In this document: positions 32,401 to 43,214 of the stretch, one piece after another
Position numbering within the stretch: position 1 is the stretch's first letter
Layout: the number at the start of each line of letters is the position of its first letter
Assembly: GCF_026151205.1 (NCBI RefSeq)
Contig: NC_087073.1
Location: forward strand, 21,850,270 to 21,914,269
Origin: Bolinopsis microptera
Taxonomy: Eukaryota; Ctenophora; Tentaculata; Lobata; Bolinopsidae
DNA length: 64,000 bases
Direction of reading: 5' to 3'
Notes under the pieces: model-generated
Database searches by the model: none
Seen by the model: the letters and a program-made list of their open reading frames with translations, nothing else
Told to the model about the DNA's origin: nothing
Made by a program: the position numbers and the translations under genes

Positions 32401-35400
32401 CAGGTGGCCTTGGTGACAGTGTAATATTAGTTAAACTCGTGGCCATGGGGTATTCCGGGCGATTGTTAGTTAACAGTTGCCCTTGGTGTACCGGGGAATT
32501 TATAGGTTTCAGGCTGCCATGGACTAACCGTGTCATTAGTATACACTGGCCCTGGGTGTACCGGGTAAATATGTTACTGGCGGCCCAGGGTTACCGGGCT
32601 TTATATGTACAAGGGGCCTTGGGTGACCGTGTTTATTGTTCCTGGTGCCAGGTGTTTACGTGACAATATTTACATGTTGCCAAGGGTTTGTCCGGGTTTT
32701 GTAGATACACAATACCTTGCAATGCTGACGTGTGTAATAGCTATAAGTTGCCATGTCTTGACCTGCGTTTAATTAGTATTCTGTTAGCCACGTTTACAGT
32801 GTAATAATTGTTATGTGTGGCAAGGGGTATCCGGGGTCACAAGTTGTTCTGGTGACTGGGTTAACGTTGTAAATTTATGAACACATGCAAGGCGTGACGT
32901 TTTGTGTCAAACTTTGAATCTGGTGCCGGGTACCGGTGGTTATAAAAGATTTTCCTGGGGCCTGGGCGGACCGGGGATATAATACAGTAGGGGACTGGGG
33001 GTACAGGGGTTTGCATGTTGATCAAAAGATCTAATAAAAAAAATAATTAACCTCCTCCATCCCCATTGGATAAGGTGGCCTTGGTTACCGTGTAAATATT
33101 AAACTTGACATGTTGACACGGGGAATGTGTTTCATGTATGGACTGGCCGTACCGTGTAATTTTTAACTGGTGCCTTGGTTACAGTGGAAATATTTATCAG
33201 TGGCCAGCGGGCCTCCGTGGTTTTATATGATTCTCCTGCAATGGGTTACAGGGTTTATGTGTTCCTGTGGCCTGGGGGTTGATCAAGGGGAAAGTGGTTA
33301 TGGGGACCATGGTTAACGTGTGAAATTTGTACATCGTTGCCTTGCGTTACCGTGTAAACATTAACAAGGTTGCCCTGGTTACCCGTGTAAAAGATTCAAC
33401 AGTTTGCCATGGATACCGTGTAAATATAAACAGTTGCCATTGTTACCGTGAAATATTAACAGTTGCCATTGTTACCGTGTAAAAAATTAACAGTTGCCAT
33501 GGTTACCGTGTAAATATTAACACTTTTGCCATGGCTTACCGTGTTAAAATATTACAGTTGCCATGGTTACCGTTGTAAATATTAACAGTTGCCATGGTTA
33601 CCGTTGGTAAATAATTGCCATGGTTACCGTGTAAATATTAACAGTTGCCATGGTTACCGTGTAAATATTAACAGTTGCCATGGTTACCGTGTAAATATTA
33701 ACAGTTGCCATGGTTACCGTGTAAATATTAACAGTTGCCATGGTTACCGTGTAAATATTAACAGTTGCCATGGTTACCGTGTAAATATTAACAGTTGCCA
33801 TGGTTACCGTGTAAATATTAACAGTTGCCATGGTTACCGTGTAAATATTAACAGTTGCCATGGTTACCGTGTAAATATTAACAGTTGCCATTGAAGGCCA
33901 TGGTTACCGTGTAAATATTAACAGTTGCCATGGTTACCGTGTAAATATTAACAGTTGCCATGGTTACCGTGTAAATATTAACACTTGCCATGGTTACCGT
34001 GTAAATATTAACAGTTGCCATGGTTACCGTGTAAATATTAACAGTTGCCATGGTTACCGTGTAAATATTAACAGTTGCCATGGTTACCGTGTAAATATTA
34101 ACAGTTGCCATGGTTACCGTGTAAATATTAACAGTTGCCATGGTTACCGTGTAAATATTAACAGTTGCCATGGTTACCGTGTAAATATTAACAGTTGCCA
34201 TGGTTACCGTGTAAATATTAACAGTTGCCATGGTTACCGTGTAAATATTAACAGTTGCCATGGTTACCGTGTAAATATTAACAGTTGCCATGGTTACCGT
34301 GTAAATATTAACAGTTGCCATGGTTACCGTGTAAATATTAACAGTTGCCATGGTTACCGTGTAAATATTAACAGTTGCCATGGTTACCGTGTAAATATTA
34401 ACAGTTGCCATGGTTACCGTGTAAATATTAACAGTTGCCATGGTTACCGTGTAAATATTAACAGTTGCCATGGTTACCGTGTAAATATTAACAGTTGCCA
34501 TGGTTACCGTGTAAATATTAACAGTTGCCATGGTTACCGTGTAAATATTAACAGTTGCCATGGTTACCGTGTAAATATTAACAGTTGCCATGGTTACCGT
34601 GTAAATATTAACACTTGCCATGGTTACCGTGTAAATATTAACAGTTGCCATGCTTACCGTGTAAATATTAACACTTGCCATGGTTACCGTGTAAATATTA
34701 ACAGTTGCCATGCTTACCGTGTAAATATTAACACTTGCCATGGTTACCGTGTAAATATTAACAGTTGCCATGGTTACCGTGTAAATATTAACAGTTGCCA
34801 TGGTTACCGTGTAAACATTAACAGTTGCCATGGTTACCGTGTAAATATTAACACTTGCCATGGTTACCGTGTAAACATTAACAGTTGCCATGGTTACCGT
34901 GTAAATATTAACACTTGCCATGGTTACCGTGTAAATATTAACAGTTGCCATGGTTACCGTGTAAACATTAACAGTTGCCATGGTTACCGTGTAAATATTA
35001 ACACTTGCCATGGTTACCGTGTAAATATTAACAGTTGCCATGGTTACCGTGTAAATATTAACAGTTGCCATGGTTACCGTGTAAATATTAACAGTTGCCA
35101 TGGTTACCGTGTAAATATTAACAGTTGCTATGGTTACCGTGTAAATATTAACAGTTGCCATGGTTACCGTGTAAATATTAACAGTTGCCATGGTTACCGT
35201 GTAAACATTAACACTTGCCATGGTTACCGTGTAAATATTAACAGTTGCCATGGTTACCGTGTAAATATTAACAGTTGCCATGGTTACCGTGTAAATATTA
35301 ACACTTGCCATGGTTACCGTGTAAATATTAACAGTTGCCATGGTTACCGTGTAAATATTAACAGTTGCCATGGTTACCGTGTAAATATTAACAGTTGCCA

Positions 35401-37900
35401 TGGTTACCGTGTAAATATTAACAGTTGCCATGGTTACCGTGTAAATATTAACAGTTGCCATGGTTACTGTGTAAATATTAACAGTTGCCATGGTTACCGT
35501 GTAAATATTAACAGTTGCCATGGTTACTGTGTAAATATTAACAGTTGCCATGGTTACTGTGTAAATATTAACAGTTGCCATGGTTACTGTGTAAATATTA
35601 ACAGTTGCCATGGTTACCGTGTAAATATTAACACTTGCCATGGTTACTGTGTAAATATTAACACTTGCCATGGTTTCCGTGTAAATATTAACAGTTGCCA
35701 TGGTTACTGTGTAAATATTAACAGTTGCCATGGTTACCGTGTAAATATTAACAGTTGCCATGGTTACTGTGTAAATATTAACAGTTGCCATGGTTACCGT
35801 GTAAATATTAACAGTTGCCATGGTTACCGTGTAAATATTAACAGTTGCCATGGTTACTGTGTAAATATTAACAGTTGCCATGGTTACCGTGTAAATATTA
35901 ACAGTTGCCATGGTTACTGTGTAAATATTAACAGTTGCCATGGTTACCGTGTAAATATTAACACTTGCCATGGTTACCGTGTAAATATTAACAGTTGCCA
36001 TGGTTACTGTGTAAATATTAACAGTTGCCATGGTTACCGTGTAAATATTAACAGTTGCCATGGTTACCGTGTAAATATTAACAGTTGCCATGGTTACTGT
36101 GTAAATATTAACAGTTGCCATGGTTACCGTGTAAATATTAACAGTTGCCATGATTACAGCGTAAATATTAACACTTGCCATGATTACAGCGTAAATATTA
36201 ACAGTTGCCATGGTTACCGTGTAAATATTAACACTTGCCATGGTTACCGTGTAAATATTAACAGTTGCCATGGTTACCGTGTAAATATTAACAGTTGCCA
36301 TGGTTACCGTGTAAATATTAACACTTGCCATGGTTACCGTGTAAATATTAACAGTTGCCATGGTTACCGTGTAAATATTAACAGTTGCCATGGTTACTGT
36401 GTAAATATTAACACTTGCCATGGTTACCGTGTAAATATTAACAGTTGCCATGATTACAGCGTAAATATTAACAGTTGCCATGATTACAGCGTAAATATTA
36501 ACAGTTGCCATGGTTACCGTGTAAATATTAACAGTTGCCATGGTTACTGTGTAAATATTAACACTTGCCATGGTTACCGTGTAAATATTAACAGTTGCCA
36601 TGGTTACCGTGTAAATATTAACAGTTGCCATGATTACAGCGTAAATATTAACAGTTGCCATGGTTACCGTGTAAATATTAACAGTTGCCATGGTTACTGT
36701 GTAAATATTAACACTTGCCATGGTTACCGTGTAAATATTAACACTTGCCATGGTTACCGTGTAAATATTAACAGTTGCCATGGTTACCGTGTAAATATTA
36801 ACAGTTGCCATGGTTACTGTGTAAATATTAACACTTGCCATGGTTACCGTGTAAATATTAACACTTGCCATGGTTACCGTGTAAACATTAACAGTTGCCA
36901 TGGTTACTGTGTAAATATTAACAGTTGCCACGATTACCGTGTAAATTTTAACAGTTGCCATGGTTACCGTGTAAATATTAACAGTTGCCATGGTTACCGT
37001 GTAAATATTAACAGTTGCCATGGTTACCGTGTAAATATTAACAGTTGCCATGGTTACCGTGTAAATATTAACAGTTGCCATGGTTACCGTGTAAATATTA
37101 ACAGTTGCCATGGTTACCGTGTAAATATTAACAGTTGCCATGGTTACCGTGTAAATATTAACAGTTGCCATGGTTACCGTGTAAATATTGACAGTTGCCA
37201 TGGTTACCGTGTAAATATTAACACTTGCCATGGTTACCGTGTAAATATTAACAGTTGCCATGGTTACCGTGTAAATATTAACAGTTGCCATGGTTACCGT
37301 GTAAATATTAACAGTTGCCATGGTTACCGTGTAAATATTAACAGTTGCCATGGTTACCGTGTAAATATTAACACTTGCCATGGTTACCGTGTAAATATTA
37401 ACAGTTGCCATGGTTACCGTGTAAATATTAACAGTTGCCATGTGCCATGATTACCGCGTAAATATTAACAGTTGCCACGATTACCGTGTAAATTTTAACA
37501 GTTGCCATGGTTACCGTGTAAATATTAACAGTTGCCATGGTTACCGTGTAAATATTAACAGTTGCCATGGTTACCGTGTAAATATTAACAGTTGCCATGG
37601 TTACCGTGTAAATATTAACAGTTGCCATGGTTACCGTGTAAATATTAACAGTTGCCATGGTTACCGTGTAAATATTAACAGCTGCCATGGTTACCGTGTA
37701 AATATTTACAGTTGCCATGGTTACCGTGTAAATATTAACAGTTGCCATGGTTACCGTGTAAATATTAACAGTTGCCATGGTTACTGTGTAAATATTAACA
37801 GTTGCCATGGTTACCGTGTAAATATTAACAGTTGCCATGGTTACCGTGTAAATATTAACAGTTGCCATGGTTACCGTGTAAATATTAACAGTTGCCATGG
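29452..37900 (+). repeat. 30-bp satellite carrying an RFX X-box in every unit (about 200 clean plus about 77 degraded copies)
   Basis: The unit is AACAGTTGCCATGG, TTACCGTGTAAATATT, with no stop in two frames on each strand, which produces spurious long ORFs. The reverse complement contains GTAACCATGGCAAC, matching the X-box consensus GTNRCC-N(0-3)-RGYAAC. The last copy ends TTGCCATGGTAACTTACAG, so the array runs to within a few bases of the acceptor of the exon at 37911. Clean blocks are 29452-31190 and 33600-37890. Between them the copies are heavily degraded. Sub-variants (ACACTTG, TTACTG, TGATTACAGC) cluster, a sign of block duplication. Confidence 0.97.
31190..33590. repeat. Degraded zone of the 30-bp satellite
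   Basis: Units are still visible by GCCATGG-like cores every 30 or so bases, but indels and G/T-rich substitutions are frequent. Three patches of A- and C-rich sequence interrupt it (about 31570-31720 with a run of about 26 C, 32215-32300 and 33020-33060). The boundaries with clean array are sharp, which fits unpolished long-read consensus as well as true decay. Confidence 0.75.
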
Positions 37901-37910
37901 TAACTTACAG

Positions 37911-37993
37911 GACACAGCAACACTGGTCACGTGAGATACTCCTACAAATATTACCAGAAGGGAATAATTGGGAACGTTACAGCTAATGGCCAG
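37911..37993 (+). CDS. GLB1: GLB1-A exon, HVRYSYKYYQKGIIGNVT region
   Basis: The exon begins after TAACTTACAG and completes the Gly codon split from the exon at 28954-29063. It reads HSNTGHVRYSYKYYQKG, then IIGNVTANGQ, and ends before the donor GTTTGG. It is 83 bp, exit phase 0. It aligns with human VNYGAYINDFKGLVSNLTL. It contains GTCACGTGAG, a near match to the CLEAR motif, probably by chance. Confidence 0.9.
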
Positions 37994-38116
37994 GTTTGGA
38001 GCCCAATATTTGAAGATCTCATAATTTGCAAGCCCCACGGCCCTATTTTATTATTCACCATATGAAATTAAATTGCTACTCCATATACCACACTCAAATA
38101 TGTTTACTTTTTTCAG

Positions 38117-38424
38117 GTTCTATCAGGCTGGAAAGCGTTTCTTATTTCCAATTTCCTGCCACGTGGTCCTTATGAAGGCACTCCAGAAGAAGCTTCTAAG
38201 TGCAGCTGGAGGGCACTTGTAGCAAAACACGGAAAGAGGCGTGATGAGGCAGGAGAAGAGGTAGAGAGAGAGGTAGGGAGAGGTTTCATCCCTACCTTCT
38301 ACAGAGCTACCAGTCCTCTTTTACTAGAGAGTGATACATATGTAGACACACAAGGTTGGGGGAAGGGTATTCTCATGGTTCTTTATAACAAAGCTACTCA
38401 AACGGACGACATTAACCTTGGCAG
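38117..38424 (+). CDS. GLB1: GLB1-A exon, second beta domain
   Basis: The longest exon in view (308 bp). It starts VLSGWKAFLISNFLPRGP, has a Lys/Glu-rich insertion (KHGKRRDEAGEEVEREVG), then FIPTFYRATSPLLLES and GWGKGILMVLYN. It ends DDINLG plus AG before the donor GTCAGC. Human counterparts are LTDWTIFPL, LPAFYMGNFSI and GWTKGQVWINGFNLGR. The human WINGFNLGR becomes a less conserved VLYNKATQTDDINLGR. Confidence 0.9.
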
Positions 38425-38461
38425 GTCAGCGATCACTTTTATTTGTTACGTGTTAACGTTT

Positions 38462-38548
38462 TATGTAGATCTTCTGGGACGTCAAAAATACTTAAATTTT
38501 TGCCAAAATTTTAATCAATTTGGTTAGCAATAATCCCCGGGTAAAAAA
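38462..38548 (+). repeat. Second copy of the dispersed repeat seen at 28600-28748
   Basis: GGGACGTCAAAAATACTT and CAATTTGGTTAGCAATA match the earlier copy. It lacks the X-box insert and one CRE palindrome, and the remaining TGACGTCA is reduced to GACGTCA. Confidence 0.65.
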
Positions 38549-41500
38549 TTCTGTCCCAGGTATTGGCCACTAGCAGGTCCCCAGAAGAGACACTACTAAC
38601 AAAGTACTGTCCCAGGTATTGGCCACTAGCAGGTCCCCAGAAGAGACACCACTAACAAAGTACTGTCCCAGGTATTGGCCACTAGCAGGTCCCCAGAAGA
38701 GACACCACTAACAAAGTACTGTCCCAGGTATTGGCCACTAGCAGGTCCCCAGAAGAGACACTACTAACAAAGTACTGTCCCAGGTATTGGCCACTAGCAG
38801 GTCCCCAGAAGAGACACCACTAACAAAGTACTGTCCCAGGTATTGGCCACTAGCAGGTCCCCAGAAGAGACACCACTAACAAAGTACTGTCCCAGGTATT
38901 GGCCACTAGCAGGTCCCCAGAAGAGACACCACTAACAAAGTACTGTCCCAGGTATTGGCCACTAGCAGGTCCCCAGAAGAGACACCACTAACAAAGTACT
39001 GTCCCAGGTATTGGCCACTAGCAGGTCCCCAGAAGAGACACTACTAACAAAGTACTGTCCCAGGTATTGGCCACTAGCAGGTCCCCAGAAGAGACACCAC
39101 TAACAAAGTACTGTCCCAGGTATTGGCCACTAGCAGGTCCCCAGAAGAGACACCACTAACAAAGTACTGTCCCAGGTATTGGCCACTAGCAGGTCCCCAG
39201 AAGAGACACTACTAACAAAGTACTGTCCCAGGTATTGGCCACTAGCAGGTCCCCAGAAGAGACACTACTAACAAAGTACTGTCCCAGGTATTGGCCACTA
39301 GCAGGTCCCCAGAAGAGACACTACTAACAAAGTACTGTCCCAGGTATTGGCCACTAGCAGGTCCCCAGAAGAGACACTACTAACAAAGTACTGTCCCAGG
39401 TATTGGCCACTAGCAGGTCCCCAGAAGAGACACCACTAACAAAGTACTGTCCCAGGTATTGGCCACTAGCAGGTCCCCAGAAGAGACACTACTAACAAAG
39501 TACTGTCCCAGGTATTGGCCACTAGCAGGTCCCCAGAAGAGACACCACTAACAAAGTACTGTCCCAGGTATTGGCCACTAGCAGGTCCCCAGAAGAGACA
39601 CTACTAACAAAGTACTGTCCCAGGTATTGGCCACTAGCAGGTCCCCAGAAGAGACACCACTAACAAAGTACTGTCCCAGGTATTGGCCACTAGCAGGTCC
39701 CCAGAAGAGACACTACTAACAAAGTACTGTCCCAGGTATTGGCCACTAGCAGGTCCCCAGAAGAGACACTACTAACAAAGTACTGTCCCAGGTATTGGCC
39801 ACTAGCAGGTCCCCAGAAGAGACACTACTAACAAAGTACTGTCCCAGGTATTGGCCACTAGCAGGTCCCCAGAAGAGACACCACTAACAAAGTACTGTCC
39901 CAGGTATTGGCCACTAGCAGGTCCCCAGAAGAGACACTACTAACAAAGTACTGTCCCAGGTATTGGCCACTAGCAGGTCCCCAGAAGAGACACTACTAAC
40001 AAAGTACTGTCCCAGGTATTGCTCACTAGCAGGTCCCCAGAAGAGACACTACTAACAAAGTACTGTCCCAGGTATTGGCCACTAGCAGGTCCCCAGAAGA
40101 GACACTACTAACAAAGTACTGTCCCAGGTATTGGCCACTAGCAGGTCCCCAGAAGAGACACCACTAACAAAGTACTGTCCCAGGTATTGGCCACTAGCAG
40201 GTCCCCAGAAGAGACACTACTAACAAAGTACTGTCCCAGGTATTGGCCACTAGCAGGTCCCCAGAAGAGACACTACTAACAAAGTACTGTCCCAGGTATT
40301 GCTCACTAGCAGGTCCCCAGAAGAGACACCACTAACAAAGTACTGTCCCAGGTATTGGCCACTAGCAGGTCCCCAGAAGAGACACCACTAACAAAGTACT
40401 GTCCCAGGTATTGGCCACTAGCAGGTCCCCAGAAGAGACACCACTAACAAAGTTCTGTCCCAGGTATTGGCCACTAGCAGGTCCCCAGAAGAGACACCAC
40501 TAACAAAGTTCTGTCCCAGGTATTGGCCACTAGCAGGTCCCCAGAAGAGACACTACTAACAAAGTACTGTCCCAGGTATTGCTCACTAGCAGGTCCCCAG
40601 AAGAGACACTACTAACAAAGTACTGTCCCAGGTATTGGCCACTAGCAGGTCCCCAGAAGAGACACTACTAACAAAGTACTGTCCCAGGTATTGGCCACTA
40701 GCAGGTCCCCAGAAGAGACACTACTAACAAAGTACTGTCCCAGGTATTGGCCACTAGCAGGTCCCCAGAAGAGACACTACTAACAAAGTACTGTCCCAGG
40801 TATTGGCCACTAGCAGGTCCCCAGAAGAGACACTACTAACAAAGTACTGTCCCAGGTATTGGCCACTAGCAGGTCCCCAGAAGAGACACCACTAACAAAG
40901 TACTGTCCCAGGTATTGGCCACTAGCAGGTCCCCAGAAGAGACACTACTAACAAAGTACTGTCCCAGGTATTGGCCACTAGCAGGTCCCCAGAAGAGACA
41001 CCACTAACAAAGTACTGTCCCAGGTATTGGCCACTAGCAGGTCCCCAGAAGAGACAACACTAACAAAGTACTGTCCCAGGTATTGGCCACTAGCAGGTCC
41101 CCAGAAGAGACACTACTAACAAAGTACTGTCCCAGGTATTGGCCACTAGCAGGTCCCCAGAAGAGACAACACTAACAAAGTACTGTCCCAGGTATTGGCC
41201 ACTAGCAGGTCCCCAGAAGAGACAACACTAACAAAGTACTGTCCCAGGTATTGGCCACTAGCAGGTCCCCAGAAGAGACACCACTAACAAAGTACTGTCT
41301 CAGGTATTGGCCACTAGCAGGTCCCCAGAAGAGACACCAGTAACAAAGTACTGTCCCAGGTATTGGCCACTAGCAGGTCCCCAGAAGAGACACTACTAAC
41401 AAAGTACTGTCCCAGGTATTGGCCACTAGCAGGTCCCCAGAAGAGACAACACTAACAAAGTACTGTCCCAGGTATTGGCCACTAGCAGGTCCCCAGAAGA

Positions 41501-42591
41501 GACACTACTAACAAAGTACTGTCCCAGGTATTGGCCACTAGCAGGTCCCCAGAAGAGACACTACTAACAAAGTACTGTCCCAGGTATTGGCCACTAGCAG
41601 GTCCCCAGAAGAGACACTACTAACAAAGTACTGTCCCAGGTATTGGCCACTAGCAGGTCCCCAGAAGAGACAACACTAACAAAGTACTGTCCCAGGTATT
41701 GGCCACTAGCAGGTCCCCAGAAGAGACACCACTAACAAAGTACTGTCCCAGGTATTGGCCACTAGCAGGTCCCCAGAAGAGACACCACTAACAAAGTACT
41801 GTCCCAGGTATTGGCCACTAGCAGGTCCCCAGAAGAGACACCACTAACAAAGTACTGTCCCAGGTATTGGCCACTAGCAGGTCCCCAGAAGAGACACTAC
41901 TAACAAAGTACTGTCCCAGGTATTGGCCACTAGCAGGTCCCCAGAAGAGACACTACTAACAAAGTACTGTCCCAGGTATTGGCCACTAGCAGGTCCCCAG
42001 AAGAGACACTACTAACAAAGTACTGTCCCAGGTATTGGCCACTAGCAGGTCCCCAGAAGAGACACCACTAACAAAGTACTGTCCCAGGTATTGGCCACTA
42101 GCAGGTCCCCAGAAGAGACACCACTAACAAAGTACTGTCCCAGGTATTGGCCACTAGCAGGTCCCCAGAAGAGACACTACTAACAAAGTACTGTCCCAGG
42201 TATTGGCCACTAGCAGGTCCCCAGAAGAGACACTACTAACAAAGTACTGTCCCAGGTATTGGCCACTAGCAGGTCCCCAGAAGAGACACCACTAACAAAG
42301 TACTGTCCCAGGTATTGGCCACTAGCAGGTCCCCAGAAGAGACACTACTAACAAAGTACTGTCCCAGGTATTGGCCACTAGCAGGTCCCCAGAAGAGACA
42401 CCACTAACAAAGTACTGTCCCAGGTATTGGCCACTAGCAGGTCCCCAGAAGAGACACTACTAACAAAGTACTGTCCCAGGTATTGGCCACTAGCAGGTCC
42501 CCAGAAGAGACACCACTAACAAAGTACTGTCCCAGGTATTGGCCACTAGCAGGTCCCCAGAAGAGACACCACTAACAAAGTACTGTCCCAG
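38549..42591 (+). repeat. 56-bp tandem repeat of branch point, 3' splice site and start of the last GLB1-A exon (about 72 copies)
   Basis: Each unit contains CACTACTAACAAAGTACTG (TACTAAC branch point), TCCCAG|G (acceptor) and TATTGGCCACTAGCAGG with CCCCAGAAGAGACAC (exon start, YWPLAGPQKRH). In every copy but the last, the exon frame runs into CACTACTAA or CACCACTAA, a stop that overlaps the branch point of the next unit. Only the copy starting at 42592 continues into the terminal exon. Variants are few (CTACTAAC, CCACTAAC, ACACTAAC, GCTCAC, TTCTG). Confidence 0.97.
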
Positions 42592-42769
42592 GTATTGGCC
42601 ACTAGCAGGTCCCCAGAAGAGACACTACTGCCCCAGTCCAGGTCCCACCAGAGAACACATGAAGTCCACCTTCCTTCTGTTCGAGTTGGAGCGAGCGCCG
42701 ACTAACTTGACGATTGTTCTCACTGATACTCCACTCGTTGATGGTTCCTATGATAGTTCTCAGCAGTGA
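42592..42769 (+). CDS. GLB1: GLB1-A terminal exon
   Basis: It completes the Arg codon (AG|G), then reads YWPLAGPQKRHYCPSPGP, TREHMKSTFLLFELERAP, and ends with TDTPLVDGSYDSSQQ and a TGA at 42767-42769. It matches the human C-terminus GRYWPARGPQLTLFVPQ and ITVLELEWAP. The acceptor is the last of about 72 near-identical ones. Using any earlier one would truncate the protein 12 residues into this exon. Confidence 0.93.
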
Positions 42770-43214
42770 AAATACTTTCTTGAGGCAGAAGAGAGGGATT
42801 TTTTTCATTTTTTAATTTTAAGCGAGGATTTTAAAGACATAAACCGCAACTTAATGTGAGCAATTTATTTTTGATTTCGTGCTTAAACTGCTATTATATT
42901 TGTTTCGTAAGATTTTCTATCATTTTAGATACGTTTATGCTGCAGGGCAAACAAATTAACTGATTCTCGTTCTGTATTTTAGTTGTTTACTATTAGTAGT
43001 AGTAGCATTTTAGTTGATTTGTAGCTCTCCTAATTTCTATGACAAACTCCATCCATTATTCCTGATCCGATAGATAATACTGCCTGATCTAGGAATTGAA
43101 TAATTCTGATTAAGCAGCAAAATAATATTGTTAAAATATTTTCATAGTTTTTACTTCAAAGCACACCTTGTAACTAATCTAACCCTGTATTTGACGTTAG
43201 TTTAGCAGAGACCA
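42770..43214 (+). other. GLB1-A 3' flank and HEX1 promoter region
   Basis: The 445-bp spacer between the GLB1-A stop and the HEX1 ATG holds both the 3' end of one gene and the start of the next. I see no canonical AATAAA near the stop. The 60 bp before HEX1 (CTAACCCTGTATTTGACG, then TTAGTTTAGCAGAGACCA) is repeated before HEX2 and HEX3, so it was part of the duplicated unit. Confidence 0.6.

Larger units (their letters stand above)
1..42769 (+). other. GLB1: GLB1-A gene span: GH35 lysosomal beta-galactosidase-like gene with satellite-filled introns
   Basis: This is the span of one gene whose 5' part lies outside the window. Exons seen are 10349-10476, 10608-10785, 10958-11071, 14554-14696, 27103-27262, 27744-27829, 28954-29063, 37911-37993, 38117-38424 and 42592-42769. 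All have AG/GT borders and compatible phases, and they sum to 1488 bp (495 codons plus stop), close to the length of human GLB1 from its ENEYG motif to the end. GH35 enzymes release terminal beta-galactose in the lysosome. The acid/base Glu is present (codon 10358-10360), but the nucleophile position is Ala (10738-10740). GLB1L-type paralogy is an alternative to GLB1 itself. Confidence 0.88.

Noticed and set aside
29425-37934. Long ORFs on both strands through the 30-bp array
   Set aside because: The 30-bp period keeps two frames open on each strand. There is no coding signature beyond the repeat, and the array lies between two matching GLB1 exons.
37926-37935. CLEAR-like GTCACGTGAG in a GLB1-A exon
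   Set aside because: It is one mismatch from the consensus, in coding sequence far from any start. Chance is the simpler explanation.
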